A DNA stretch of 64,000 nucleotides from PLOWO2-12-38-17 sp963709355 (GTDB taxonomy: Bacteria > Planctomycetota > Brocadiia > Brocadiales > Brocadiaceae): contig CAVPVY010000005.1 of assembly GCA_963709355.1 (NCBI GenBank), positions 2,480,001 through 2,544,000 on the forward strand, given 5' to 3'. This document shows, one piece after another, positions 9,004-18,089 of this stretch. The number at the start of each line of letters is the position of its first letter. Within the stretch, counting starts at the first letter, position 1. Under the pieces are notes generated by a model. That model was not told the DNA's origin, searched no databases, and was given only the letters and a program-made list of their open reading frames with translations. The translations under genes and the position numbers were made by a program.

Positions 9004-9821
9004 TTATCCCAATCTTTCTCCTTTCTGCTTTTTAACAATTCTTGTAAAAATTCTTTCCTTCTTTCAAGATTACTAATAAATCCGTTCACATCAATCATTG
9101 TCTCTTCCGGATGTTTCATCTGATAGCTCTCCCACTCCTTTAATGCAGATTCAGTATATTCAATAGACTTATTTAAATCTCCTTCGTTTTCTGCACATAT
9201 TGATGCATACATCAAAACATGGCATACAGTCCTTTCTATTGCTATGACATTATGTATTTTAGGTGAATTCAAGAGAGCTCTTCTTATCCAATAAAGCGAC
9301 GCCACAAAATTATCCTCTCCTTCATCCTTTTTTAATTGCTCCCTGTAATATTCTGCATACTTAAAGACACGATGATCAAACAAATGCAAATACATATATC
9401 CTAGTTCAAAGAACAGATCACCACTTTTTGGATTTTTTAAAGTGCCCTTCTTTGCGAAACTCAATCCGGTACGAATCCATTTCCATTTGTTTTGTGGAGA
9501 ATCCCACTCATACGCAATATTATAAGCCATATTCCATGCCTGAAAAATCCATACAGCAGGAAAATTAGGCTGTAACTTACATATAAGATTATTTATCGCC
9601 AATAATTCATAATATTTCTTCTCTTCATGCCTGACAATCGCCCTTGCCCATAGAAAATCCACAGCCAACCCTCTAAGGCTTCCAAATAACAGCAATGGTA
9701 TATTTTCCGTCGGATCATAACGAGAGACATTATTTACAGTTACATTACGAAGCGAAAAAACACAAATATTAATAAAAAAAACTATACAAATTAATAGTAA
9801 GAGGACTCCTTTACGTGACAT
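9000..9821 (-). CDS. Membrane-anchored helical protein of unknown function
   Basis: A 273-residue protein with an N-terminal hydrophobic anchor (residues 5-25) and then an all-helical, TPR-like body rich in aromatic residues (WNMAYNIAYEWDSPQNKWKW, FFELGYMYLHLFDHRVFKYAEYYREQL). I do not recognise a named family. Its position suggests a role as an accessory subunit: it starts 9 bases after the ABC permease and overlaps hppA by 4 bases. The body is probably outside the cytoplasm. The function is unknown. Confidence 0.65.
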   Translation of the reverse strand: MSRKGVLLLLICIVFFINICVFSLRNVTVNNVSRYDPTENIPLLLFGSLRGLAVDFLWARAIVRHEEKKYYELLAINNLICKLQPNFPAVWIFQAWNMAYNIAYEWDSPQNKWKWIRTGLSFAKKGTLKNPKSGDLFFELGYMYLHLFDHRVFKYAEYYREQLKKDEGEDNFVASLYWIRRALLNSPKIHNVIAIERTVCHVLMYASICAENEGDLNKSIEYTESALKEWESYQMKHPEETMIDVNGFISNLERRKEFLQELLKSRKEKDWDK

Positions 9822-9830
9822 TAAGAGTAT

Positions 9831-11111
9831 TTAAAATATTTCTCTCTTTCTAAACACCAAATAAGAAATAAACAAGCAAACAACCGCATATAGTATCGTA
9901 TACCCCAAGGAAACCATAATAATTTCCGGAGGAATATTAATTCCATTCAATAAGAAGTTTAAACTATCGAATCTCTTAAAATCAGGTAAAATAACTGCAA
10001 GCCATTCCAGAGGTTTTTTGATAATGTAATCAAAATAAACTAAAAGAATCTTTGGTTCTTTAATAACAGTTGGTAAATTATATTTATGTATATCATATCT
10101 CTGGATTAATATCGAAAAATCTTTAACATAATCGAGAACATGCCCACTCAAAAAGACAACCATAGAAGTAGCAATACTAACAGGGGCAGAAAGATACGTT
10201 GATCCCATCACTGATATAAATATTATCAACAAAAACTTCAAAAAGGTTATAAAAATGGCTTTTACATAATTTGATAAAAAACCTCCATATACAGAGTATA
10301 CCTTGGCATCATTTTGACTTACGCCAATATAATCAGTCCTGGATAATGGAAAAACATATACATTTATATTCCCGCTCTTTTGAACAAATCCTTTATCTAA
10401 CTTTAAAGTTAATAACTCGTCTATCTTTAATGATATTATTTCAGTCTTTGATTCTCCTGAAAAAACATCCTCAACTCTTACAACAAGCGGAACATTCTCT
10501 ACCATGTCCTTACTACTGTCTACTTTCAGATCCAATTCCAATTCATATGAATGCCTCGCATCCGATTTGTTATATAAATCAGAAAAACTCCACTGTGCAA
10601 CCGCTGTTCTTCCGCCCTCAATCCATAAAAACTCTCTACTCGCATGATTCACTTTACCTTGAACATGGAACTGCGACGATTTATATAAATTTCTTGCCTT
10701 TAATATACCCCTGTATTCATCTGGTAATCTCGATGCAATCCAATAGACAATAATTAAATTCATTAAACCCAGAAACACCAAAACAAGCACTGATAATATT
10801 GCAAACCCCGCCACCTTACCCATAATAATTTTTATCCTGGAGACAGGTTTTGACAAAATACCAAGGATTGTCTTATCTTCTATTTCACCCGGTAAAGAAC
10901 TCGCCGCAAGAAAAATTATTCCTGATATACAAAGAAGTATTACAACTTGGAAGAAGACTACCAGTACAATCTTGATATGGGCATCAGGCTCGTCCATTGT
11001 CGGGAAAAACGGCGACAGAGATATAATGAAAACACCCAACCCAACCAATATATGCAATATCTTTTTCCGAAACGCCTCGCAAAAGGTATGAAAAGCAATA
11101 GTTAAAATCAT
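9831..11111 (-). CDS. ABC-2 type transporter permease
   Basis: A 426-residue integral membrane protein. It has an N-terminal helix pair and the motif SLPGEIEDKTILGILSKPVSR, typical of NatB/ABC-2 permeases, near residues 70-93. A hydrophilic, probably extracytoplasmic domain covers about residues 135-280, and the C-terminal half has several more helices. It follows the ATPase gene by 26 bases, so together they should form an exporter. The substrate is unknown. Confidence 0.85.
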   Translation of the reverse strand: MILTIAFHTFCEAFRKKILHILVGLGVFIISLSPFFPTMDEPDAHIKIVLVVFFQVVILLCISGIIFLAASSLPGEIEDKTILGILSKPVSRIKIIMGKVAGFAILSVLVLVFLGLMNLIIVYWIASRLPDEYRGILKARNLYKSSQFHVQGKVNHASREFLWIEGGRTAVAQWSFSDLYNKSDARHSYELELDLKVDSSKDMVENVPLVVRVEDVFSGESKTEIISLKIDELLTLKLDKGFVQKSGNINVYVFPLSRTDYIGVSQNDAKVYSVYGGFLSNYVKAIFITFLKFLLIIFISVMGSTYLSAPVSIATSMVVFLSGHVLDYVKDFSILIQRYDIHKYNLPTVIKEPKILLVYFDYIIKKPLEWLAVILPDFKRFDSLNFLLNGINIPPEIIMVSLGYTILYAVVCLFISYLVFRKREIF

Positions 11112-11137
11112 CTTTTGAAATAAGCAAAAATAATAAA

Positions 11138-12001
11138 CTAGCGACGTTTTATAATATTAATAAACAACTCTTCCAAAGTGGAAAATGGATGGCTTACTGA
11201 TAGCACATCGCCATTTTTACTTTTAATAAAAGACTCTACTACCGGAATATTATCTTCGGAAAGATTTCTCACAATAAACTCTATAACGCCCTTCTTTGAA
11301 AGCAGGTCTTTAACCGTACCAACTATCTGCAATATACCTTTGTCAAGGATCGCAATCCGATCGCAAATGTCCTGTACATCTGCTAATAAGTGGGTGCACA
11401 AGACAACAGTTTTACCCTGTTTTTTAAATTCAAGGATAAGGTCTTTTATTTCACGGCTACCAACTGGATCCAAACCGCTTGTAGGTTCATCTAATATAAT
11501 CAATTCTGGATCATTTATGATAGCCTGAGCCAGTCCTATTCTGCGCAACATACCTTTTGAGTATTGACCCAGGGGACGTTTCCGATAAGACGCCAATCCA
11601 ACCTGACGGATAAGTTTATCAACCCGATATTTTCTTTCTTTTTTAGTAATGTAAAAGAGCCTTCCATAAAAATCTAAAACTTCTTCAGCGTTCAGGAATT
11701 TATATAAATAAGATTCTTCAGGTAAAAAACCTATTTTGCTTTTAATCTTTAAATCATTAGAAGGATAGCCCAACAACCAAGACTTACCGCTTGTGGGGAA
11801 TAAAATACCAAGCATTAATTTAATAGTAGTTGTTTTACCTGAACCATTAGGGCCAAGCAGTCCGAATACTTCTCCACATTCAATACTTAAATTAAGGTCA
11901 GTTAAGGCTGGTATGCTTTTACGTCTCCAGAAATCCCTGTAAACTTTTGTAAGTTCTTCTATTTTAACTGCCCAATTAACCAAGATATTCACTTCTTCCA
12001 C
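11138..12001 (-). CDS. ABC transporter ATP-binding protein
   Basis: A 287-residue ABC ATPase of the CcmA/NatA (ABC-2) type with Walker A GPNGSGKTT, signature YSKGMLRRIGLAQA, Walker B LIILDEPTSGLDP and the switch histidine in VVLCTHLL. The C-terminal extension is typical of export ATPases. It is the first gene of the minus-strand operon that continues through the permease, the 273-residue protein and hppA. Upstream is a 302-base divergent spacer shared with the urea transporter gene. Confidence 0.92.
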   Translation of the reverse strand: MEEVNILVNWAVKIEELTKVYRDFWRRKSIPALTDLNLSIECGEVFGLLGPNGSGKTTTIKLMLGILFPTSGKSWLLGYPSNDLKIKSKIGFLPEESYLYKFLNAEEVLDFYGRLFYITKKERKYRVDKLIRQVGLASYRKRPLGQYSKGMLRRIGLAQAIINDPELIILDEPTSGLDPVGSREIKDLILEFKKQGKTVVLCTHLLADVQDICDRIAILDKGILQIVGTVKDLLSKKGVIEFIVRNLSEDNIPVVESFIKSKNGDVLSVSHPFSTLEELFINIIKRR

Positions 12002-12303
12002 TTTTAAACCCTAATGGAATTACACAAAAAGTAATTTAATAAAATTTATTTTACAAGTCAAACAATATTTAAGTATTAAAATTTCTATAAAAACTCTTTT
12101 ACATTAAATATTAGCTTCTCTTAATGGGCCTTACCGCTGCAATCTTAAACTAGCGTCCTTTATTGCACAAATTATACATATAAAAATTCTGTTGGGAATT
12201 ATACACATTGAAGTATTAATTATTATAAAATTCTCAAAAAATATATTGAAAAATACAATGTAATTCCTGTAACATTTCAACTCGAAATCTTTGTCCTGTA
12301 CAC
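12002..12303. other. Divergent AT-rich intergenic region
   Basis: About 300 bases separate the ABC operon (minus) from the urea transporter (plus). The stretch is very AT-rich, with several TATA-like blocks but no convincing paired -35/-10 and no gene. It must contain the promoters of both transcripts. Confidence 0.4.
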
Positions 12304-13272
12304 GTGAATGTCAGTAAAAGACCACAAAAAGAACAAATTAAAATTAATAATCACATAAGATTTTCGTTGTTTTTTAAGCAAAAAACATTTATGAGCCATA
12401 AAAAGTTTATTGAAAGAATACTTCGAGGAATTAGCCAGATAATGTTAGTGAATAATGTTATAACCGGCGTTTTATTTTTAATTGGAATTTTTTATAATTC
12501 TTGGCTTGTGGGGATAGGGGCTATTATAGGTGTCATAACAGGTACCTTCACCGCTATGCTACTGAAATACAACACGAATGATATTGATAATGGTCTTTAT
12601 GGTTATAATAGCGCGCTTGTTGGGCTGGCAATAATATATTTCTTTGAATTTAATGTACCGTCTATAATCACTGTAATCGTTGGTGCTGTCTTATCAACGA
12701 TAATTATGCGCTCAATTAGAAAAACAAGATTACCTGCTTATACTGCGCCGTTCATAATTTCAACATGGATTCTACTAGTTATAATATTAAGACTTCACAT
12801 CATCCCGTTAAAAACAATACAGACCCCAACTGCTGAAAACTTGGAGATCATATCTGCTTTTTTTAATGGTATCGGACAGGTTATGTTCCAGGAAAACGTA
12901 ATCACTGGTATTATCTTTCTTATCGGATTGATGGTTTATTCAAAAATCTCAACGTTGTATGCAATAATTGGCTCAGCAACAGGAATAGCTATTGGTTTTA
13001 TATTCTCATTCCCAATAAACATGCTAAATATGGGGTTATTTGGTTTTAACGGGGTACTTTGTGGAATAGTGTTTTCAAATAAAAACTGGTATTACATGAT
13101 AATAACATTAATATCTATTATTATCTCAGTTTTTATAATTTATGGCATGATTAATCTAAGAATAATAACATTAACTTCACCATTTGTATTGTCAACATGG
13201 TTAATTCTAATAATAAATAATTTATTCAAAAATAAAATTAAGCAATATAATATACCCTGGAAATTATATTAA
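12304..13272 (+). CDS. Urea transporter (UT family)
   Basis: A 322-residue protein with the internal two-fold repeat of UT channels. Each half has QxMxxxNVITGxxFLIG, then GLYGYNSALVGLA or GLFGFNGVLCGIV, then LPAYTAPFIISTW or TLTSPFVLSTW. Family members conduct urea by facilitated diffusion. The open frame begins at GTG 12304 without an obvious Shine-Dalgarno; ATG 12394 (MSHKKFIERIL) is an alternative that removes about 30 polar residues. No urease is present. Carbamate kinase lies 550 bases downstream on the same strand, so a link to urea or carbamate nitrogen use is plausible but not shown. Confidence 0.88.
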   Translation: MNVSKRPQKEQIKINNHIRFSLFFKQKTFMSHKKFIERILRGISQIMLVNNVITGVLFLIGIFYNSWLVGIGAIIGVITGTFTAMLLKYNTNDIDNGLYGYNSALVGLAIIYFFEFNVPSIITVIVGAVLSTIIMRSIRKTRLPAYTAPFIISTWILLVIILRLHIIPLKTIQTPTAENLEIISAFFNGIGQVMFQENVITGIIFLIGLMVYSKISTLYAIIGSATGIAIGFIFSFPINMLNMGLFGFNGVLCGIVFSNKNWYYMIITLISIIISVFIIYGMINLRIITLTSPFVLSTWLILIINNLFKNKIKQYNIPWKLY

Positions 13273-13274
13273 AA

Positions 13275-13792
13275 GACCCTGTCCTTCAAAAGATTTCTCG
13301 TGAAGAAATGGTAAAATTCTTTTCTGCGTATCAATCATATCTCTGGAATGAAGTTTTAAGAAAAATCATACAATCTTTATATAACAATACCTCTAAAATT
13401 TATAAGGAATTGCGGAAAACAACTATATATTCTACACACATTTAGATGATGCAAAGAGGGCGTATCTTAACAACCTATTTATTTCTTTGCTGACATCTAA
13501 CATTAAAATGTCTGATGCTTTTACAGACAATCTGTATTCAGAAGTATTACAGGAAAACAAATTGAAATTGCCTATGTTTAATATAAGAAAAATCAGACAG
13601 GCCTTTTTAAAAGGTGTGGAAAAAAAGACAGTAGTAATCCCAGAAGCCCTTTCAATTGAACCTTCTGACGATGAAATCTATACAGGAAATAAAAAACGGA
13701 TTCTAAAATTTATTCTACCTCGCGGAAGTTTTGGTACAATGTTTATCAAAAGATCATTTAGTTCCTACTGCATTAATCCACATAAAGATTAG
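13275..13792 (+). pseudogene. truD: TruD (tRNA pseudouridine synthase D) C-terminal remnant
   Basis: Right after the urea transporter stop, the frame from 13275 reads DPVLQKISREEMVKFFSAYQSYLWNEVLRK. A shifted frame then reads GIAENNYIFYTHLDDAKRAYLNNLF and continues to ILKFILPRGSFGTMFIKRSF before the stop at 13790. SAYQSYLWN and LPRGSFxTMxIKR are C-terminal TruD signatures. The N-terminal catalytic part is absent and the fragment needs at least one frameshift near 13400. No start codon or Shine-Dalgarno fits. It is a dead fragment, possibly left when the urea transporter segment was inserted or rearranged. Confidence 0.75.
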
Positions 13793-13819
13793 ATTCCAAA
13801 TAAAAGACAAAAAATTATT

Positions 13820-14770
13820 ATGGAAAGATATAAGGTTGTCGTAATTGCATTAGGTGGAAACGCCTTAATCAGAGAGGAACAACAGGGTACAATTGAAGAG
13901 CAATTTGAGAACATCAGTAAGAGCCTCGATGGTATAATTTACTGTCTAAAGAAGGGATGTAGTGTTGTTATCACTCACGGAAACGGCCCGCAAGTAGGAA
14001 ATATGTTGTTAATGGCGGAAGCCAGCAGGAGACTGATGCCAGAAATTTCTCTTGGTATCTGTGTGGCTGATACCGAAGGCGCTATTGGTTATACGATTCA
14101 GCAGTCTTTAACTAACCGATTACGTAAAGAAGGAATCAATAAATGTGTGGTTACTGTCATTACACAGGTAGTGGTCGACAAAAATGATAACGCCTTTTCA
14201 AATCCCACAAAACCTATCGGACCTTTTCTCAAGAAAGAGGATGCCGAACGACTTCAGTACGAAAAGGGCTGGCATATAGCTGAAGACAGCCACAGAGGTT
14301 ATCGCAGAGTTGTAGCTTCCCCTGAGCCTATTAAAATTATAGAGGTCAATGCTATAAAAAGTTTGTTGTACGCAGGGGAGATTGTCATTGCGGCTGGTGG
14401 TGGTGGCATCCCTGTCATAGAGAAAGAAAATGGCGACTTAGCGGGGGTAGATGTCGTAATTGATAAAGACCTCGCATCAAGCATACTAGCAAGGGTAATT
14501 AAAGCAGACTGTCTTATAATGCTTACGGGCGTTGAACATGTGTGCTTAAACTATAGACAATCAAATGAGCAGGTATTGACTAAATTGACCGTAGAAAAAG
14601 CAAAAAAATATCTGCATGAAGGGCATTTTCCGCCAGGCAGTATGGGTCCAAAAATTCAGGCAGCAATTAATTTTTTGGATTACGGCGGAGAATTGGCTAT
14701 AATAACTTCAATTGATAAAGTTAGGGAGGCAATGGAAGGTGTTGGCGGTACTAAAATAACCCTGTATTAA
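13820..14770 (+). CDS. arcC: Carbamate kinase
   Basis: This 316-residue amino-acid-kinase-fold enzyme interconverts ATP plus carbamate and ADP plus carbamoyl phosphate. Motifs: VIALGGNALI near the start, VVITHGNGPQVGN, IAAGGGGIPV, VDVVIDKDLASS and the C-terminal FPPGSMGPKIQAAINF. Length is normal for the family. ArcC usually produces ATP from carbamoyl phosphate in arginine, agmatine or purine breakdown. No arcA or arcB is here; the nearest nitrogen gene is the urea transporter upstream. Confidence 0.94.
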   Translation: MERYKVVVIALGGNALIREEQQGTIEEQFENISKSLDGIIYCLKKGCSVVITHGNGPQVGNMLLMAEASRRLMPEISLGICVADTEGAIGYTIQQSLTNRLRKEGINKCVVTVITQVVVDKNDNAFSNPTKPIGPFLKKEDAERLQYEKGWHIAEDSHRGYRRVVASPEPIKIIEVNAIKSLLYAGEIVIAAGGGGIPVIEKENGDLAGVDVVIDKDLASSILARVIKADCLIMLTGVEHVCLNYRQSNEQVLTKLTVEKAKKYLHEGHFPPGSMGPKIQAAINFLDYGGELAIITSIDKVREAMEGVGGTKITLY

Positions 14771-14925
14771 CTAAACCCAAATTAAAAAAACTTAAAAAAT
14801 CTTGAACATATAACGGTCTTTATTAAATATAAAAAACTTTTAAATAATAGCTTTATTTGATATGAAAATTTAAAAATTCCGCTTAATTTACCATTATAAT
14901 CTAATTTATTGAAAAGGAGGTGTGT

Positions 14926-15012
14926 ATGTGTACAACATGCGCAAGACATAACCCAGGCAGGAAAAAGGCTTCTAGAAAATCTAATGGGAAAGCAAAAGGT
15001 AAAAAGAAATAG
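14926..15012 (+). CDS. 28-residue CxxC, lysine-rich mini-protein
   Basis: This short frame encodes MCTTCARHNPGRKKASRK and ends in a Lys/Gly tail (28 residues). A near-perfect Shine-Dalgarno AAAGGAGGTG ends 5 bases before the ATG. A TATAAT lies at 14895-14900, though no clear -35 accompanies it. A strong hairpin terminator begins 3 bases after the stop. Leader, CxxC motif and basic tail are the marks of a real, well-translated, nucleic-acid- or metal-binding peptide. I do not recognise a family. Confidence 0.65.
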   Translation: MCTTCARHNPGRKKASRKSNGKAKGKKK

Positions 15013-15014
15013 AT

Positions 15015-15052
15015 AAAAAATCCCCTCCGATAATTATCGGAGGGGATTTTTT
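15015..15052. terminator. Bidirectional intrinsic terminator
   Basis: A perfect palindrome (15017-15050, core TCCCCTCCGATAATTATCGG) is preceded by an A run and followed by a T run. It can end transcription of the mini-protein gene on the plus strand and of RNase P RNA on the minus strand; the rnpB 3' end lies about 3 bases away. Confidence 0.88.
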
Positions 15053-15054
15053 AT

Positions 15055-15448
15055 TAAGCAGACAATAAGCCGAGTTCTGTCATGGGCGGTCATTTATCTA
15101 GCCTTGCCGTTACCGACAAGATCCAACGGCTTACCCAGAGGTAATAGCGAAGCGGACCGCTTCGTCCCTCTCTATTTAGCCTTTCTCCCAGTGGGGTTTG
15201 CAATGCCTCCAATGTCACCACTGGAGCGGTGGGCTCTTACATTAAGTCAAAAAATGACCCCACCTTTTCACCCTTATCACACCATAATCCTCTTGTTTTA
15301 CAAGAAGAAGGCGAGACGGTATATTTTCTGTTGCACTTTCCTTCCCGTTACCGGGACTCCGAGTTACGGAGCACCGTGTCCTGTGGAGCTCGGACTTTCC
15401 TCCCGTTTCTACTTTTAAATAGAAACCGACGACCACCTCGTCTGCTTA
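15055..15448 (-). ncRNA. rnpB: RNase P RNA (bacterial type A)
   Basis: The catalytic RNA of RNase P, which matures tRNA 5' ends. The minus strand carries the universal segments GAGGAAAGTCCGAGCTCCAC and ACAGAACTCGGCTTA, plus GGCAAGGCTAGATAAATGACCG. The ends pair as P1 (TAAGCAGAC at 15448-15440 with GTCTGCTTA at 15063-15055), giving about 394 nucleotides. A cruciform terminator follows at once. Open frames across this stretch are spurious. Confidence 0.95.
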
Positions 15449-15460
15449 AATATTTTTTTA

Positions 15461-16177
15461 CTAATTTTCGCTACTATCTTCCAGGTATAAAATGCGACCG
15501 CAACTGTGGCAGAAAGTAATATCTTTACCAGCCATAAGTTGATTTATTATTTGAGACGTTACTGCCATGAAACATCCCTGACACACCATATTAACCACGC
15601 TAACAACTGCCAGCGCATCTTTATGACTTACCAACCTATTATAATGTTGTAATGCATCCTGATCTAATTTTGCAGTAAATTCACTGCGTTTCTTCTTAAG
15701 TTCAGCAATTTCATTTTCTGTTTTTTCTAAATCAGCTTTTACACGATCCTGAAGTCCTTTTAATTGTGATTCCTCATGCTCGACTTCTTTCTTAAATAAG
15801 CCCTGCCTTTGTTGCATCTCCTCATATTTTGTAATCATCATTAAGATCTCTTCCTCAAGAAGTGACTTATCTGCCTCCTTGCCTCCGATTTCGTTTTTTA
15901 TTGCACTATATTCTTTGTTGGTCTTAACCTGGTTAATCTGGATACGCAATTTTTCAATCTCGCCCTCTTTTGTTTTGAGGTCGAGTTCTTTAATACCTGT
16001 ATCTTTCTGGAATGCCTTTATCTCCTCGCCAAGCTCTGCTAACGCCTGTTTCTTTTGCTGAATTTGATTCTGTTTTTTTTGAACATCATAACCTCTATAA
16101 AGCTTATCACCCACCAACCTTTTTATACTTGTATCTATTGATTGCAAACGCCTGAGCAACTCTATCCTTTCATTCAT
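15461..16177 (-). CDS. Coiled-coil protein with C-terminal C4 zinc ribbon
   Basis: A protein of about 238 residues. Some 180 residues of heptad-rich coiled coil (RIQINQVKTNKEYSAIKNEI and following) are followed by a Cys4 ribbon, CQGC...CHSC, in the arrangement MVCQGCFMAVTSQ / ITFCHSCGRILYL. This is the zf-RING_7/CT398-like family found in many bacteria, of unclear role. I chose ATG 16177 (MNERIELLRR) because AAGGAA lies just upstream; a longer frame starts at 16225. It is upstream of rnpB and downstream of rpoD on the same strand. Confidence 0.8.
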   Translation of the reverse strand: MNERIELLRRLQSIDTSIKRLVGDKLYRGYDVQKKQNQIQQKKQALAELGEEIKAFQKDTGIKELDLKTKEGEIEKLRIQINQVKTNKEYSAIKNEIGGKEADKSLLEEEILMMITKYEEMQQRQGLFKKEVEHEESQLKGLQDRVKADLEKTENEIAELKKKRSEFTAKLDQDALQHYNRLVSHKDALAVVSVVNMVCQGCFMAVTSQIINQLMAGKDITFCHSCGRILYLEDSSEN

Positions 16178-16337
16178 AGATTCCTTTCTTCTAATAATCT
16201 TACCTGTACTAGACTGTATAACCATTTTTTAGGAATTCTACTCATCTCATCTTTTAGTATTCTGTTTAAGCTAGTTTCACATCTCATAAACCAGTAAATA
16301 CCAAGAATTGCAATCTGTTAAAACGCTTGCGCAGTTA

Positions 16338-17993
16338 CTAATCAATACCAAGTCCATCTAAAAAACCCTCTAGTTTCCTGCTCCTTATTGGATGTTGCAG
16401 TTTTCTAACCGCCTTTGCCTCAATTTGTCTTACCCTTTCTCTTGTAACTTTAAATATCTTACCCACCTCTTCAAGCGTATATGTATATCCATCACCGATG
16501 CCATATCTAAGTTTAATAATTTCCCTTTCACGGTAAGTTAAACTTTCCAGTACACTTTCTATCTTATCTTTTAACATCTCTTGGGTTGCTACAACAACAG
16601 GAGATTCAGCCTTTTCATCTTCAATAAAATCGCCAAAAGAACTATCCTCACTTTCACCAACAGGTCTATCCAAAGAAATCTGATGTCGGGATATCTTAAG
16701 TACACGTCTTGCTTCTGATACAGTTATTTTTACTTCTTTTGCAATTTCTTCTATTGTTGGTTCTCGGCCTTTTTCCTGTAAAAGCTTCTTTGAAACATTT
16801 CGTATCTTGCTCATGGTTTCAATCATATGTACAGGAATACGTATTGTTCTTGCCTGATCGGCAATTGAACGAGTGATTGCCTGGCGTATCCACCATGTGG
16901 CATAGGTACTGAACTTATATCCACGCCTGTATTCATACTTATCCACGGCACGCATAAGACCTGTATTACCTTCCTGAATCAAATCGAGAAAACTCAATCC
17001 ACGATTCCTATATTTTTTTGCAATACTTACAACCAGTCTCAAATTTGCACCTGAAAGCTTTCTTTTAGTAGCTTCATGTTCCTTATGAATGCTTTCTATT
17101 GATTGTATTCGACGATTTAGTGTTCTTGAGCTTTCCAGAACTGTATTTTCCAATTTTTCGTATTGAATTCCCAATTCTTTATAACGACCATTACCCTTGG
17201 ACACAGTTTTACATTCCACAATCTGCTTCTCCAGATTTTCCATCTCAGCACCTATCTCTTGAAGCTTTTTCATTAAAGGATGTATCCTCTTTGTACGAAT
17301 ATTGATTTCCTCAAGTAAATCTATACCTTTTCGCCGCCTGTTCCGAATTGCACGAAGCAGTTTTATCCTCTCTCTTTCCGATGCCTGCTTCCGTTTGAGA
17401 CGTATATAATCTTCCTTGTTCTTTTGAAGGATTGTTCTTAAAATCTTAGCTGTTCTTGGAAATTGTTCCAAAATTTCATCTTTGCAATTATCAACCATTG
17501 CATTTACTTTCAAAGTCCGATCAAATGAAAGTTCTCCGTTATTTACATCCTCCAGTATTCGCAAACACGTTGCTAATGAGAGATCGGAATGCAATACTTT
17601 CTTTAAAAAGCTCTTTCGTGTAATTTCGATCTTTTTAGCAAGCATGATCTCCTCTTCGCGGGTAAGCAATGGAATTTCACCCATTTGAGTAAGATACATC
17701 CTAACTGGATCATCAATCTTTTCTGTAATGGTTGGTACTTCGCCAATCTCTAACTCGTACTCAGGATAAGGTTCTGCTTCTTCAGTCTCAGTAGCAATGT
17801 CTCGATTCTCAATCTCAGTTTCGTCAATCAAGTCCACCCCCAACTCATCTAACATCATTAGAATATCATCTATCTTTTCCGGTGGTATATCAGCATCGTC
17901 GGGCAACATATCGTTTAATTCATCATACGTCAAATAGCCCTTTTCCTTACCCTTCTGTACAAGGTGCTTAATTTTCTGATTCAAACTTTCCAT
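16338..17993 (-). CDS. rpoD: RNA polymerase primary sigma factor
   Basis: A 551-residue sigma-70. Region 1.1-like N-terminus is at residues 1-75 and region 1.2 at about 92-112 (DPVRMYLTQMGEIPLLTREEE). A charged non-conserved insert of about 200 residues follows. Regions 2.1-2.4 read LRLVVSIAKKYRNRGLSFLD through YATWWIRQAITRSI, then region 3, then 4.1-4.2 with the -35-recognising helix VTRERVRQIEAKAVRKL. The insert between 1.2 and 2 is long, as in many Gram-negative housekeeping factors. It lies 96 bases downstream of dnaG on the same strand, the classic macromolecular-synthesis arrangement minus rpsU. Confidence 0.95.
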   Translation of the reverse strand: MESLNQKIKHLVQKGKEKGYLTYDELNDMLPDDADIPPEKIDDILMMLDELGVDLIDETEIENRDIATETEEAEPYPEYELEIGEVPTITEKIDDPVRMYLTQMGEIPLLTREEEIMLAKKIEITRKSFLKKVLHSDLSLATCLRILEDVNNGELSFDRTLKVNAMVDNCKDEILEQFPRTAKILRTILQKNKEDYIRLKRKQASERERIKLLRAIRNRRRKGIDLLEEINIRTKRIHPLMKKLQEIGAEMENLEKQIVECKTVSKGNGRYKELGIQYEKLENTVLESSRTLNRRIQSIESIHKEHEATKRKLSGANLRLVVSIAKKYRNRGLSFLDLIQEGNTGLMRAVDKYEYRRGYKFSTYATWWIRQAITRSIADQARTIRIPVHMIETMSKIRNVSKKLLQEKGREPTIEEIAKEVKITVSEARRVLKISRHQISLDRPVGESEDSSFGDFIEDEKAESPVVVATQEMLKDKIESVLESLTYREREIIKLRYGIGDGYTYTLEEVGKIFKVTRERVRQIEAKAVRKLQHPIRSRKLEGFLDGLGID

Positions 17994-18089
17994 TTAATAT
18001 TAAGCCTCCTAAAAAACGCCTTTTAATTTAACGTTTAGGAATTTCATAAAGTTAAATATTATTATTTCCGAACCTATTAAAAACTAAAC

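Noticed and set aside
15104..15519. Open frames of 104, 96 and 64 codons
   Set aside because: They lie in RNase P RNA, whose conserved segments and P1 pairing are plain.
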